Notes under the pieces: model-generated
The model's input: only the letters and a program-made list of their open reading frames with translations
What the model was told of the DNA's origin: nothing
Databases searched by the model: none
DNA from: Icerya purchasi
Taxonomy: Eukaryota > Arthropoda > Insecta > Hemiptera > Monophlebidae
NCBI GenBank assembly: GCA_039619475.1
Contig: CM077116.1
Location: forward strand, 304,332,464 to 304,396,463
DNA: 64,000 nt
Direction: 5' to 3'
Shown: positions 20,013-32,738 of the stretch, piece by piece
Layout of the letters: each line of letters begins with the position of its first letter
How positions within the stretch are numbered: the first letter of the stretch is position 1
Translations under genes and position numbers: made by a program

Positions 20013-22699
20013 ATTTAATGAGACCGATTTCCCACACGCCCGAGTATGCATTCAACAGAAGTAGGTTAAAGTGTTTCCTATAACGAGACTTATAAAGAGA
20101 CCTGCGAAGATCGTAGGTTTGTGTATTTCACACGTCATTTCCTCAATATTACCACCGCTAACGATAATGATGTAAATAAGGGTAACCTTGTACTAGCGGT
20201 AGTTAGTTGTTAAATGTATATTTCTGCGCACACGTTGCGATATAATATGTATAAAGGAACTCACAGGTTGCATGGCGACATTCTCATGTCGACAATGGTT
20301 GTGAAGCGAATGACATTCTAATGTCGGCGGACGCCTGAATGGCTGTACAAAGCCCACTTCTTTCAAGGGAAAACATGAAAATGTCTCACTGTGTTGCGGA
20401 CTTGTACGCAAGCTGATTTCAAAGATTCTGGAACAAGTAGATAGTAAAGTTTAAGCATCAACAAAATAAATGAAAAACAACTTTTTTTTAGTTTTTTTTT
20501 TTTGGTTTTTCATGCTGCATGACGACCACGAAAAGTGCATTAAACTACGACACCCATAAATGTAGATTATCATATTTAATTGGTTTTCGATATTTTTTTA
20601 ATTTGGAAACATTTTTAATTTTTAAATTCTGGAATCCAGATGCAAACTGATATTTAATTCGAATACGAACTTCGTTTTTAAACTTTCGGACTGGATGATC
20701 GATACACTTTAGACTGTACTAAAATTAATAAGGAATCTTGTGGACCCGTGAAGGCTTTATATTTATGATATCCGTTCGCAAACACAAACAAATTTTTGTC
20801 ACCGATCTCGAAAATGTAAAATAGTTTATTTTCTTTTTTCGAGAGAATAATCGGAAGTGAAACAAGTCAGTTAAATTTTAACTCGTTTAAATTACGAAAC
20901 AGTCGATAAATTAGCAACGAGAGGCAGCGCCGAAAAAGGCGACACATCCCAGGGAGTCACATTAAGAAGAAGAAAGACACGTCTGAGCAGATGGGAAAAT
21001 AGATCCGTAGAAATATACTCGAAGAATAGATAATGAGCGTAGTGTGCAGATACTGTGTATCGCATTCGGTTTGAAACAAAACTTATCGGAAAAATGAAAA
21101 CAAGAAGATACAAAAGTTGAAACGTAAGCGAATAATAGGAATACCGTATTACAAACTGAAGGAAACTCAAAATAGAACCAGCAGATGGAGGAGGTTAGGT
21201 TTTACAGCAGACAAAAGGAGTCAAAGTTGTTAGTTTCGCAAGGATCAGACTGTAAAAAGTAAAAGAAAAAAAGCTTTAAAATTCTTTGTGTGCGCAGTTA
21301 ATTCTATTTCTCTAAGTTTAATAAAAATTTACAAATATAAAATGGCTTAAAAGAAGACCGGTTTCTCCCTGTAATTTAAAGATATTAAACATCGGTAGTT
21401 TCTGATAAAAGCCCGAAGGGAAAAGAAAATAGCTTTTTTTTGTACCAAAATATATTTCCTCATTGATAATCCTAAAAAGAGGAAATCAATTTTTGATGAC
21501 AAATGGCCGATGGTGGTTCCCCTTCTGGTTCTTCTGATTAGGCTAGTACCTCGTTAAGCGACACAAAACCGATAACGCGCTAACATTTCAAGCACGTCCG
21601 TAGAGCGGAACTTGTTAACGATGTAACCGCTGTAATTCTCTGAAACTTCCATTTCCTTAAAAAAAAAAAAAAAAAAAAGCTCCATACTCGAAAGAACTGA
21701 AACTGCCAAATGGCACTGCGTTTCGCGTGAAAAACGTACACTAGGCAATTATTAATGAACATCAGTAGTGAGAAAATAATTCGTTGCTTCGGCTGGAAAA
21801 ATGGTGAAGATAATGATGGTAAAGTTGGGGGAACGAACAGCTGGAGAAAAGGTGGCTTACTATCGTACCCGGCGCAATAGTTTATTATATTGTTTGCTAT
21901 ATATTTGTTTTGTTATAACTTACTATGTTCTATGATGATGTGTTAAAAGATTCTTTATTGAGTTTATAACTTAGCAGAAATTTCAGTTCGTTATATTTAA
22001 ACTCACTATGAACTTATTGCGGTGCGTTACATGCTCGTTATATTTAAATACTGGAATACACGGTGTAGGGGCCGTCTACTGATATGCGCAGTAGCAAACT
22101 CTGCACTCTTTGACGTAATCTGGATATGATAATGTGCACGAATTATTCCCGTTGTTCAGCTGTGTCATGTTTGGTTTACATTTTTTTTTTTTTTTTAGTA
22201 CGGCATTTGTTTAATAGTTGCAGTAATTATGATAGATAGTAGAAGATAGCGAAGGTTCCAGACTTCATAGATTTCCGAAAAACGAGCTTTTAAAATGGAT
22301 TGGTATTTACGAATGGGCCGATTCGCATTTTAAACTAGTAACTTAAATTTATGGAACGCGTTCATCGCGCATAGTATCGTAAGATCGTGCGTTTCCTTTT
22401 TCCTCGAGAGCGCTCAATCTCTATTCTCAACTTTTATAAGTGTCTTCCTACCTCTCACCGTGTGACACATTCTATCATTTCCTGCGGTTTTAACTGTCTT
22501 TATTTTCTCTCTATTTACAGACATATTGAAATTACCTCTTTTCTTATTTTTAACACTTTTCACACTTTCTTTCCCAGTGGGCTCATTCGTTGCTAATTTA
22601 AAAATTTAAATCGATAACCTCCGAGTGTTTGTTCAGCACACATTTGGAAATATTGCGAATTAATAAAATTAAAAAACATCCGTTACCAAAGAAAAAAAA
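20013..22699. other. Intronic stretch without recognised genes
   Basis: Poly(A) and poly(T) runs (21658-21678, 22181-22197) and short frames only. Near 22258-22320 the + strand reads RLHRFPKNELLKWIG, a faint reminder of a THAP domain core, but no zinc ligands accompany it. Confidence 0.5.

Positions 22700-22700
<1 letters not shown>

Positions 22701-22730
<30 letters not shown>
22701..22730. repeat. (TA)n microsatellite
   Basis: Fifteen TA units. Confidence 0.95.
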
Positions 22731-22731
<1 letters not shown>

Positions 22732-22734
22732 TAT

Positions 22735-23700
22735 CGATTAGAGTTAACAGAACGTTGTATTAAGAAAAACTATATTTAAGTAAAAAGGGCAAACATTCGG
22801 AATTCGATAAATTCGTATCAATGGCACATTCGTAAAAACACAAGATTTTTATCGAAACGATAAATAAAAGGAAGCCTAAGAAAATCCGTAGATATAAAAG
22901 CGAATAAGGAAAAAGAAAAAGATTTAACAACGAAGGAGACATTTTTATACCGCATTTAAATTATAAATGTGCGTGCAGGTAATAAAAATTAAAATATAAA
23001 CGCGCGTACTTATTTTTAAAAAAAAAAAAACGGTAGCAGAGCTATTTTTTGCATAGGTGCCTGTCTATTATTTTAATTAGCTAAAATGTATCTGGTCCAA
23101 AAAGAAGGGGAACCAGTAAAATGGTGGAAGAGGCTGGTGTTTTTTTGGGTTTTTTTTTTGAAAGTTTTCTCCTAACGTTCCAGCACCGCGGCCAGTACCG
23201 AATAAAATTCACCCGCATAAATGTAAAAACTTTTACAGTTTTTTTACACCCTTCCGGATAAATCGATTAATTTTACGAATAGTCGTATAAGCGTTAAACT
23301 TCAGATTTATTACGTAAAACATTGCAAATAAAAAAGCTTTCGATTGTACTGGATTTTTACACACAATAAATCAAATTTAAAATTATCCTACTATTCATTA
23401 TTTTCACCGTGTACGATAACGCAATTTCTTTCCATATAAATGAGCGGTTTCATAGAATAATCACGAAAAATGAGGCAACAGTAGTAGACGAAACATATCT
23501 TACATTTCAACGAAAAAGAAATAATACTTGTTTACGACAATAGCTCTGTATTTTTCGATAAAAAGTATTTAGCCAAGTAGCAGTCGATGTATTTTTCGAA
23601 CCGATTTCAATGAAAAGAGTTTTTTTCAAAACGATTAATAACAACACTCTTTTCCCTTACTTCTCTTTTCGTATTTCATATCCGGGATAGCGTGTTCGCA
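22735..23700. other. Intronic AT-rich stretch, nothing recognised
   Basis: Short frames and homopolymers; no motifs or termini found. Confidence 0.55.
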
Positions 23701-23704
23701 CCAG

Positions 23705-24225
23705 ATTAGTGTTCTGTGCTTGCCGAGCCACACTGGAGGCTTGTAGATAATGCTTTAGCTGACACACTGCTCCTGATTTTGTAAGTCAGATCTGTTGTGC
23801 CTAGTACCTTGTTCTCCTCCGTCCTCCGATGTAACAAAGTCTGGAAATTTGTATGCAATCCCGATGGAAGCAAGATTAGCTTACTTGGGAAGATAAAACA
23901 TTGTATTAACACCTGATCGACCTCCCTCTAAGACCAATTTTGTTATTACAAGGCTCCGCGCATCAGACATATTTTTCTGACGTATAAACTACCTTTTACT
24001 TAAGTTCGACCCTCTTGTAGCATGTCCGTTTTGTTCCCTCTCGCCTGCTCCTCTAATAAAACACCTGCTCCTTCAGTACTCTTCTTTTGGTCTTCAGTGC
24101 TCTAATTTCAGGTACAGAGTCTCCGCAGTCATCTCTGGCGAACTCGCCTTCGAATATCGCAGACACTATTATCGAATTTCTTTATTCCGCGTCATTTAAA
24201 AATCCGACCGTGATAGTATAGCCCC
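23705..24225 (+). pseudogene. LINE 3'-end relic with RNase H and zinc motif traces
   Basis: The + strand reads CLPSHTGG and, after a stop and a shift, DNALADTLL, matching the 'WVPSHxGIxGNExADxLA' end of LINE RNase H domains. About 300 bases on, ITRLRASDI and ACPFCSLSP then KHLLLQY match the usual C-terminal 'TRLRxxH...CPxC...xHLLxxC', with the last Cys changed to Tyr. Stops and shifts break it throughout. It is distinct from family B. Confidence 0.6.
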
Positions 24226-24519
24226 CCAGTAGCTGCACACGGCACTCGAAATAAAGGGGAAAAAAATCAACACTTAAAACGCTTGACCAATGAGGTTTAA
24301 TTTTTAATTTATTTTATTTGTAAAATTTCAACAGTAGAAATGTTAACAGAACGTAGTAGTTCGTTATGATGGCTAAATGTTCATATAATGAATAAAAAGC
24401 AATGGAAACCCCCTTTATTAGTTTTAAGAAAAAAATAAAAAAAATGAATGTCAGAAAGAAATAAATATTTTTTTCTGTTATAAAATAAATATCAGTTTCT
24501 AAGAAGGACTAAATAAAGA

Positions 24520-25040
24520 CACTGTGTTCATTGTTATCAACAGTATATCGAATAGAAATAACGCGGGAATATTTTTTTTATTTATTTATTACATACGGCT
24601 GAAACACAACTATGATGCGACTATCAAAGCGAGCCTGTTAAACTTACAGAATATTGTCTACATTTCGCAGTATTTGACTTACCCGTTCTGTTGTCATTTC
24701 TATAATTCGTTTGCGTTTTGGCCATTCAGTCATTTTCGCTATTCCCGTGTTTCTTCTCCAAGTTGCTCTCTCCACTTCAACGAAGCGACGGTTTGCAATC
24801 ACATCTTTTTCGAATTTCCATTCCTCCCTGTCGCACGTTCTATTCCATATTCTTGTCTAGTGCCTTGCTCCTCGCTGTGCACCCTTGTATTTTGTCCTTC
24901 CCCTCGCCATCCATTTTTTCATCCATTAGTGTTTCTTTGCATTGTTCGTTTCTGACCGAATCTCCTTCTTGTTGTTTCTGGGTGTAGGTCCTTGGCTGGC
25001 GTGCCCAAAGAGCAGGGGGAATTTAAGAAACAAAAAAAGA
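24520..25040 (+). pseudogene. LINE family B, 3'-end fragment
   Basis: The frame at 24718-24955 includes FNEATVCNHIFFEFPFLPVARS, which aligns with DEAVVCDADHIFFECSALSA of the copy at 51010-51531. The non-coding tail TGGGTGTAGGTCCTTGGCTG then GCGTGCCCAAA is shared with the other family B copies and ends in an A-rich stretch. Confidence 0.7.
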
Positions 25041-25089
25041 TTGTTCTTACGTGCGGACTGTTATTACTTAATAAAATTGGTTTAGGTTT

Positions 25090-26390
25090 GATTGTAGATT
25101 AAACTTTTTTGACGGGATTCAGTTAAATTGTTACAATCTGTTAAGGTGTAACGTGAATTAGGATAGATGTTACAGAAAGGGCAGGATGGCGAAGGTGTGT
25201 TATTGAATAGATATGATTTACGACAGAGAATGGCCGAGTCTTTAATCTATGTACAATTATTTCTTCTTATCGTGATTCCTCATATATTATTAGATTAGAT
25301 CCATTCTTCGACTTTTCTTTTTACACTTCTGAGACGGTTTGTGTAGTTGGAATCGTTTTCCATTCCGCATTTTTTTTTCTTTATAATTGACCTTATCTGC
25401 GGCAAGGACGATTTCATTATTCGCATCCAGGAACGGCGAGTTTTTGCCCAGTTAATCAGCGATTTCATTAATTCTTCGATGACTCGGAATCCATATGAAC
25501 AGAATATCCGGCCCGATTGAATTTATTTCTGTTAGGATTTCTTCGATTCTAGAATTCATATTAAATGTGGTCCCCTCCAGATATTCAATCAAGTCGGTTA
25601 GAATGATAAACTGATGCGCTATATGTGTTCGCAATGTTTCCTGCAGTACGAGGCATATTACGCACGTAACAACAATCATGATGATATAAACATTAATTGA
25701 CTTCAACGGTGGTAATTGAGTAATTTTTCAGTCTTGCGCGCTGCATTCAGAAAATAGAAAACTGCTCCGGCTAATAGTGCTGTCTTTGCTTTGACGGTAT
25801 TGTATTCTGGATATCGCTCGAACGCATTGTTTAACCCTGCTTGAATATCTGAAGTACTCGGAGAGCTGTTCATTAACTTTGAAACATGGTACAACACGTA
25901 CGAAGATATCAGGAAGCGAATAGAATGATTACGGAATATACGATATTGTCCTCAAATTTTAACGCAGTATGTTGATCGCTCTTCTCGGTAGACTTGAACT
26001 TATTTCGATAATAGTTGTCAATTAAAAGCTGTTCTGTCGATAAGTGTGATGTAGCTGCAGCACCAACTGGAAGAGTTGCAATTTAAATCATTCGCTGATA
26101 TTTAAGAGGTTAGCTTCTACACGTGGATTTGTTCTTGGCGTAGTTCTGAGCGCATCTGTTGCTAACCGGATGCCTTGTAGTGGGTGCCATCTAAGTTTCA
26201 TAAGTTAGAATGGCTTGCTGAATTATAAAGTTGAGCACCATAGTCTAATTTTGTTCCGATAAGAGAACGATATAATTGTAGTAATGTTAGTGCCCGAGAA
26301 AGAGAATTAGAGCGTATGTATGTAATATGCTCTTTCCATGATAATTTTTGTCTAACAGGATTCCTGAGAACTAGATTACTGCTGAATTTT
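25090..26390 (-). pseudogene. LINE relic with RNase H, minus strand
   Basis: In element order on the - strand: SLIGTKLDYGAQLYNSASHS (RT thumb end, about 26200-26280), WHPLQGIRLATDALRTTPR ('HxxxIRxAxGAxxTSP' block, about 26110-26200), and a frame at 25703-25897. RNase H pieces including ILFIWIPSHRRINEIAD follow (25452-25706), then CPFCNIYPNSRYTLTDC as a zinc motif (about 25145-25185). Stops and frameshifts separate the pieces. Organisation agrees with the LINE at 12377-17748, but sequence similarity is low, so it is another family of the same type. Confidence 0.7.
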
Positions 26391-26959
26391 TGTTTTTAGA
26401 AAAAATTATATAATTTTTTTTTTTTTTTTTAGGGGATATTAAAAAACTCCATGGTGCGACGCAAGACGTTTATGTTGTTTATCGTTGGTTACACGAGAGT
26501 AGATTTGTTTTCACTGTATTTATTAATTGAACACATTGTTTAATAAAAAACGATATTCAATTCTTCCCTTGTGATTCCTTTTTTCTTATAGTTTCTCCTA
26601 GTATCAGTAATCAGTATCTTTACTCGACATTCTTCCTCATCTACTCAACCTCTTATCCATATGTATCCCTTCTGATTTTAATCTTATCAATTTTTCCTGC
26701 TTGGCTTTTCTAAACTTCCTTCCTTCACTATTCATTACAGCTGACACTGTGGAATTCCCACTCCCTAGCGCGTATAGTCTTCACCTATAGAATCCTTCGT
26801 TAATCAATTTATTCTTAAATAATTGCTCCATCTCCTAAGTTTTCCTTTTCCGATACTTTGGTGTACTTTTAAATAGTTGCCTTTCCTTTCATGAACACAT
26901 AAATGATCCTTACACATTTGTCTTTAAATGATTCGACTTCTTCTCAGGGTACTCTCTCC

Positions 26960-27170
26960 GAGTAAGTGTGTTGGTGGGTGGAAAGAGGGATAATCCCTCG
27001 GTCATTATTATTTTGTAGAAATCTATTATCCTGTCGATATCGGATTATGATTCTTTCTTGTATGCCAATGACTCAAAATCTGTTCTATCTAAACTTGACC
27101 AAATCTAAAGTCTGTGATTTTGCTTACTTCTTAGAACCCGAATATTTACTCTTTGTCCAGTAATCCTTTC
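26960..27170 (+). pseudogene. LINE reverse transcriptase fragment
   Basis: One frame reads SLGHYYFVEIYYPVDI and then FLYANDSKSVLSKLDQI. This follows the order 'SxLGPLLFxIYxNDL ... LYADDSK' around the RT catalytic box, with the second Asp-pair residue degenerate (YAND). Stops interrupt it. Confidence 0.4.
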
Positions 27171-27229
27171 AGAGACTTATAGCTCGGTCGTAATAATTAT
27201 TAATAAAGATAATCTTGTACGAAAAACAA

Positions 27230-27420
27230 AACAATGATTTCAGACTACCAGAACGTCATGAATCAGATTATTACGGGAAATGAGACTGGAATTCATGTAT
27301 ACAACTCGGAAACAACTGACCTAACTTAAAAGACCGCCCCGGGAACACCATTTCAACTCGATTGAGAAGATAGAAGCTGAATCAAAGAAATGATTGACTT
27401 CTCTGGCTGTTTTTCGAGGA
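27230..27420 (+). pseudogene. mariner-like transposase fragment
   Basis: The + strand reads NQIITGNETGIHVYNSETTD, corresponding to the mariner catalytic block 'xxIVTGDETWVHHYxPETK'. The catalytic Asp has become Asn, and the Trp Gly. No terminal repeats were seen. It abuts the foldback structure that begins near 27500. Confidence 0.5.
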
Positions 27421-27499
27421 TTAGAAAAGACGTTGACATAAGTGCATTCAGTCAGGCGGGAATTACATTGAAGGCGATTACACATTGATTTGGTAGAAG

Positions 27500-27820
27500 A
27501 AGTTTAAAAACGAATTCGGAAACTCTCGTATACCTGATAAAAGCACGATAATGCGAATTGTTGAAAGATTCACTACCGAGCATATAGTTAATAGCGGCTA
27601 CGTTGGACGGACAAAGACCGCTTACAGACTGACATTCATACTCTTATCGGACAAGCATCAGGTTGCAAGATAAATCACCCGTGAGTTTGTGAGGGACCTT
27701 TGTCCGTCCAACGTAGCCGCTGCTTACTGTATGTTCGGTACTAAATCTTTCAACAATTCGCATTATCGTGCTTTTATTAGAGGTATACGAGAGGAGTTTC
27801 CGAATTCGTTTTTAAACTTC
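27500..27820. repeat. Foldback: inverted repeat of a transposase N-terminus
   Basis: The arms 27500-27616 and 27698-27820 are reverse complements with few differences, around an 81-bp spacer. Shared landmarks are AAGTTTAAAAACGAATTCGG, GCACGATAATGCGAATTGTT and GGCTACGTTGGACGGACAAA. Each arm encodes the same peptide block (FKNEFGNSRIPDKSTIMRI in the left arm). Confidence 0.85.
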
Positions 27821-28100
27821 CCCTGAACACGCATGTACAATTTTTCACTAAAATAATGTTCAATAATAAACGCTCTTTCGGCATCGGGAAATACAGATTT
27901 TGACTTTTTTTTTTTTTGTGAAAAAGTTACGAAGCAACATTAAAACACAGAAACACACGTCACTAAATAAGAAATCTACCAAATGCTTTGCAACTCACTT
28001 AAACTAACTATGAATCAACACTTAACCATGGTTGCCGCATCAACCAGTTTTATTATTAAGCTGCGCATTCGCAATTGCAGGGTTGCAAGATAAACCACCC

Positions 28101-28105
<5 letters not shown>
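27690..28105 (-). mobile_element. Remnant of a transposon with DUF4817-like helix-turn-helix
   Basis: Read from 28105 on the - strand, the end GGGTGGGTGGTTTATCTTGC is followed by a leader and, from about 27905, the peptide FPDAERAFIIEHYFSEKLYM and then KFKNEFGNS. This fits the N-terminal helix-turn-helix (DUF4817-type) of a common arthropod Tc1/mariner-related transposon: 'xxERAFIIExYFxxxxxxxxxxKFKxEFGxSxxPxxSTIxRxVxxF'. The copy becomes frameshifted after that, and runs into the foldback. The termini resemble the end at 53541-53570. Confidence 0.55.

Positions 28106-28157
<52 letters not shown>
28105..28157. repeat. (TA)n microsatellite
   Basis: About 26 TA units, starting directly at the end of the transposon terminus. 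Confidence 0.95.
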
Positions 28158-28160
<3 letters not shown>

Positions 28161-28324
28161 GGATACACAAACTATCGTGGTCATTAATAATTTATCAAAC
28201 TATCTATATAGCCATAAAGGATTATTTTTATTACTTTATTTGCATAGAATCATAGAATGAAAAACACTATTGACTAAAGAAAATGAATGCACGAAATGTA
28301 TTAAAATACATATGTAGCTTCTAA

Positions 28325-28563
28325 AACCGGGTTTACACCGGGCGAGCGAGCAAGAACAAAAATATGACCTTGAAAATTTATGCTCGCTAATGTTCTCTGT
28401 TGTTCGCGAGTGTATATGATCGCCTTCCGAGCGATCATTATAGAGAGCGTGAGAAAATGCTCGCTCTTGCTCTCTAAAATACGTTCACACTGCGCGATCA
28501 TTCGAGAGAAAATGTCAGGGTCAGGTTTTTGCTCTTACTCGCTCGTCCGGTGTAAACCCGCCT
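28325..28563. mobile_element. MITE with 35-bp inverted termini, possible TAA duplication
   Basis: Termini at 28328-28362 and 28526-28560 are inverted repeats with 32 of 35 bases equal (CGGGTTTACACCGG, CGAGCGAG). TAA lies just outside at 28322-28324 and 28564-28566. A 3-bp TAA/TWA duplication suggests the Harbinger superfamily, though the termini do not allow certainty. There is no transposase; the interior holds further GCGATCATT/GAGCGAT-type inverted motifs. Confidence 0.8.
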
Positions 28564-28569
28564 TAATAT

Positions 28570-31285
28570 GAAAACTTTGTTGGTATGTTAACTATAAAGT
28601 GAAATAGAAATACATTAAAATATTATACATCAGAACAGATTATAATAAAAAGTAAAAAATTTACAATCTTCATATAGAATGACAAAATTATTCAATAAAA
28701 CTAATATTAAAATATCATAAAATACTAATAATACGATATATAATAAATTAATAAACATTAAAAATACGATTAGTCGCAAATAATATTGATAAAAATAATA
28801 ATCCCGAGATGCACAGATTAATTTGCAATACTTATTAAGAAATATGTGTAAATAAAACTAAAAGGTCATTCTTAATAAGGTATAAAGAGCATACTTACAC
28901 TTATAAATATGGATGTATCGGTGAAGTTAAATTTGCCGAATACTTAATTATAAACAAACATAATATTAATAAACAAAAATGGAAAAAGATTTGCAAATAA
29001 CTCAAATGAAATCAGACATAAGGAGATGTGTCGTTATATGTTAAACATTGCAGAAAGTTATATTAATAATTATGAAAAATGAACTAATAAACATCCAGTT
29101 ACCCGATCAAAATCCATTATTTAATATTTTTCAATTACACGGTATTTACCTTATTTTATCAATTATTTTAATGTTCAATTTATTATTCTATTTGCGGTAT
29201 AATTTATTAATCATTACTATATCGTCTGTCGTTTGAAAAATATCGATATACCATTACTTAAAAAATTATTATCTATTGTTCTAATGTAAATTCAGTTGAA
29301 TGCTACGCGAGTATGCTTTTTTTAGTCAGCGTATTATTCATACTAGTTAATTGTGTGGATGTGATTTTATTATATTTTATTAATTAAACTATTCTGAAAA
29401 TTGTGGCAATTTGTTTAAATATGGAAAAATTTTAGCAAAATAATTTTTCCGCGATAAGGAAGATTAAGGTACAAGGTTTAAATTTTTAGTAAGGAGAATC
29501 GATTACAATGTTTCTATTAAATTCCGATTCGCTTATAAATTATGTTTTATTTTCGATGAGAATACACGCGCTAAATTTACCTACATTTTAAAATAACGGC
29601 ACATGATGATGACTATGCAACAAATTTATACTTTCAAGAAGGCGCAATAGTTGTTTAAAAGTTGGAAAATTTTTATTATTCTATTTTATTAATTTTTAAT
29701 TATATTTTATTACTAAACACGAGAGCTGCTTTATTATAATTATTGCATGGTTTAAAAGTGAATTCTAGATTATGAAAGTCATAGTTTCCGAGTGATTAAA
29801 TTGTACCTTTTTTTTGAAAGTTGAAAAATATTACGTATTAGGTTTTTTTATTTTTCAGACGACTGAAATGAAAAAAAATGAAAAATAATAAAAGATAATT
29901 AAACTAGTCGAGCATGCAAAGGATTTTTCATAAGTTACGAATTACTTTAAGTTCATATGATACTAAATTCGAACGAAATTTTTCAGTAAAATCCAGAATG
30001 CAGACCGATTTGAGTTTTTAAAAATATGTCTCTAATTTAATTTCGGTTACTTTTCATCTTTTCAATTTTTTTAATCAATGTGAAAAATGTATTGTAAAAC
30101 GCATCGGTATTTTAAAGGAAAACTAGATAGAATGTTAATTGAAGAAAAAAAAAATTGAAAATTACATCCGTTTCGAAATAAGACAAAGGGCGAATAATCG
30201 TTGAAGGCGAAATGAGACGACCTCAATTTTTTAAACTCTACAAGTCGCGCTCGAATTAAATTTTATTGACACGTGTTTTCCCTTTTTGTAGCCCAAAGTC
30301 AGTTACTCTCGAGTCGAGTCGAGTCGAGTGGTCCAGTACAGACTGAGTAAATATTTCAAAAGTTCGAATGTTGAACAAATATTTTTGCCGTTTTAGTAAA
30401 AATTAGTTATTACGCCCCGCGGTGGAAAAAATAGGGGACAGAAGCACAGAGACTGGCGGAGCATTATTTCCGGCTAAACAATATAATCTTCAGGCGTGGC
30501 TAGAGATGTCGTCGGATATTGAATTATTTTATGCGACAGTGGACTCTGACTTTGCTCCTATTCCATTCAGCTTTAAAAGATATTTCGAAGATTTGTAATG
30601 CGGCACGCAGAGAACGAAGAAACTCTCCGTCTACCGTAGCATCCTGTAACAGTACTAGGTTAGCCTTTTTATGACTAAGAAAGCTGATAAAGTGTGGCTG
30701 AAAAATGAATAAAGTTTCGCGAAAACTTTTCGAAGCTACACTTTGGAAAATGTAATAATAATTGTATCCGAGACATTTTGCAATGCGAATCGAAATGCTT
30801 TCAGAAAATTCGCCGTTATTACAGAATAAGCGGCAGTCGATATCCAACTCCATTTTAAACGTTAAAAAAATTTCCTGAATAATAGTTGTCTTATTTGCCT
30901 ATAATTTCTTCCCGAACAATCGGTAATTGTTTTTTAGTTTAATTTATCGATATTGCCGCAGACTACATATACTGTTACAACTGCCTCTTTTTTTTTCATT
31001 CGACGCTCTGAAAAGATTTTGCTTCCACAAGCGAAATACAAAATAAAACTCGTCTCCTTGAAAATCAAGCTTAACCGGTTACAATTGCTTTTTATTTTTT
31101 TTTTTTTTTAAAGAATATGTCACATACGCCCGCTGTGTGAGTGCCCAACACTCTTATCAGCGTTTATTAAAATAGTATATTGAGACGGATTCGGCAGCTG
31201 TAGCGTTTTAACTGCGTTTCATACGGTTTCTGATAATGCTGTCCGAGGTAGAAATTATTATTTCGATTTTAATTCATTTTATATT
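28570..31285. other. Intronic AT-rich stretch, nothing recognised
   Basis: Very AT-rich. A small GAGTC tandem (about four units, near 30311) is the only repeat. No coding motifs were found. Confidence 0.55.
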
Positions 31286-31289
31286 TCGG

Positions 31290-31850
31290 GTTTTCTCGGG
31301 CGGCAGCAGAGATGACGGTGAATTGCGATCGGAGAAGCTATTTTGACCGAGAAGCCTGGTGGTTATCCCGAACGCAGCCGTTCTGTCGGCTGTGTTGCGG
31401 CGGTGAACTGGTTTCGCGGGGGAAATCGCGGTCGCGTTTACCGTCGAAACGTATAAGTACGGAGCGTGTAGCTACGAGAGTCGCGAGAGAATTTACAAAA
31501 TCCCGGAAAGGCAGGGTAGCAGCCGTTTTAAAAATACAGAGTATAATATAAGATATTCTAGAAAATTCGACGGCGTTAGAATTAATTGATAAGGTACGGG
31601 GTAATTTTCAGCGATTCGACTATATCGTTTGGAATAGCCCCCATCGTGTACCGAAAAATCTTCGTTCGTTCGTGCTGTGCACTATAAATCGATAGTCGGA
31701 TTAATTTTGCTGTTCACGCGAGTCGGTTCTGTTCGCGAGAGAGTAATGAACTTTCGTTTGTAATTGTTGTCGTAAGATCACGCCGTCGCGTGCATCTGTA
31801 TTACCCTAGTCATCCGTAATTTGGACCGAAATTTCGTTTTTTTGTTTGTT
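31290..31850 (+). other. CpG-richer non-repetitive block, candidate regulatory DNA
   Basis: CpG and GC rise sharply against the flanks. A 79-codon Arg/Ser-rich frame (31312-31548) shows no family resemblance. ACTATAAATCG near 31680 is TATA-like. The block lies 3.5-4 kb upstream of the second Ig1 exon. It could be an intronic enhancer or an alternative promoter; neither is shown. Confidence 0.35.
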
Positions 31851-31859
31851 TATTGTTAC

Positions 31860-32705
31860 TTTTAGAATTTGTTTCCCTTGTGTTTTTCTTGTGTAAATTT
31901 TTTTTTGAAATATATACGTTTTTTTTAGAAGGCTTCGTTATTGGACACGTGATTATCCCGTGACATCTCCACCGGGAGAAAATACCGCCATTGAACGGCG
32001 GAGTTCGCGAGTTTTATTTTTTTGTATTTTTTTTTTTAGAGATACATATATATATTTTTTTAAAAGCCTAAAGCTCTGCTCGGTAGAGTTTTCCGGTCGT
32101 GGCAAACCGTATTTTGCTACTGGCGCTCGTGTAATAGTTTTTTATTACATTTTTTATTTATTTTTCTCGTACTTGCGAAGTAAGTCGATTTATATATTTA
32201 TTGTTTTATATGGTTCATTTTTTAATGTAATTTTTAAAATGTTTTTACAATGTAGATTATGTTATATATTTTTGTGAATTGCTGAATGTATATATCGTTT
32301 GTGTAAATATAACATCAGTAACCGAATGTTAGTCATTTTTGAAAATTGTTTAAATTTATAAGATATTTTGTATTAGAATTCGCGCGCTAAACAGCTTTTC
32401 AATTTACAAAAAACAAAATCTCCAATAACTGAAATACCCCCCCCCCCCATCTTTTTAATTAATCAAGTATTAAACGAAAATTAAAGCTAAATATATCGAA
32501 AGCAGTTACTTCCTCTTTTACACACTTAGGAGAACTGTTAAAATACGGATGAAATCTCTCGAAACTATAATGAAATTTACACACTCACTTATGAAGATCT
32601 AACGCGGCTAATATTCCATTCCCCCCGTACTTTGCGTTCAAGACAGAGGCAAATTAGCATTCTGGACTTATTCTGTGCTGTTTATACTAGTTGCTCGGGC
32701 ACTAA

Positions 32706-32738
<33 letters not shown>

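Noticed and set aside
22250..22330. RLHRFPKNELLKWIG resembling a THAP core
   Set aside because: No upstream C2 or downstream CH zinc ligands in any frame; too short to support.
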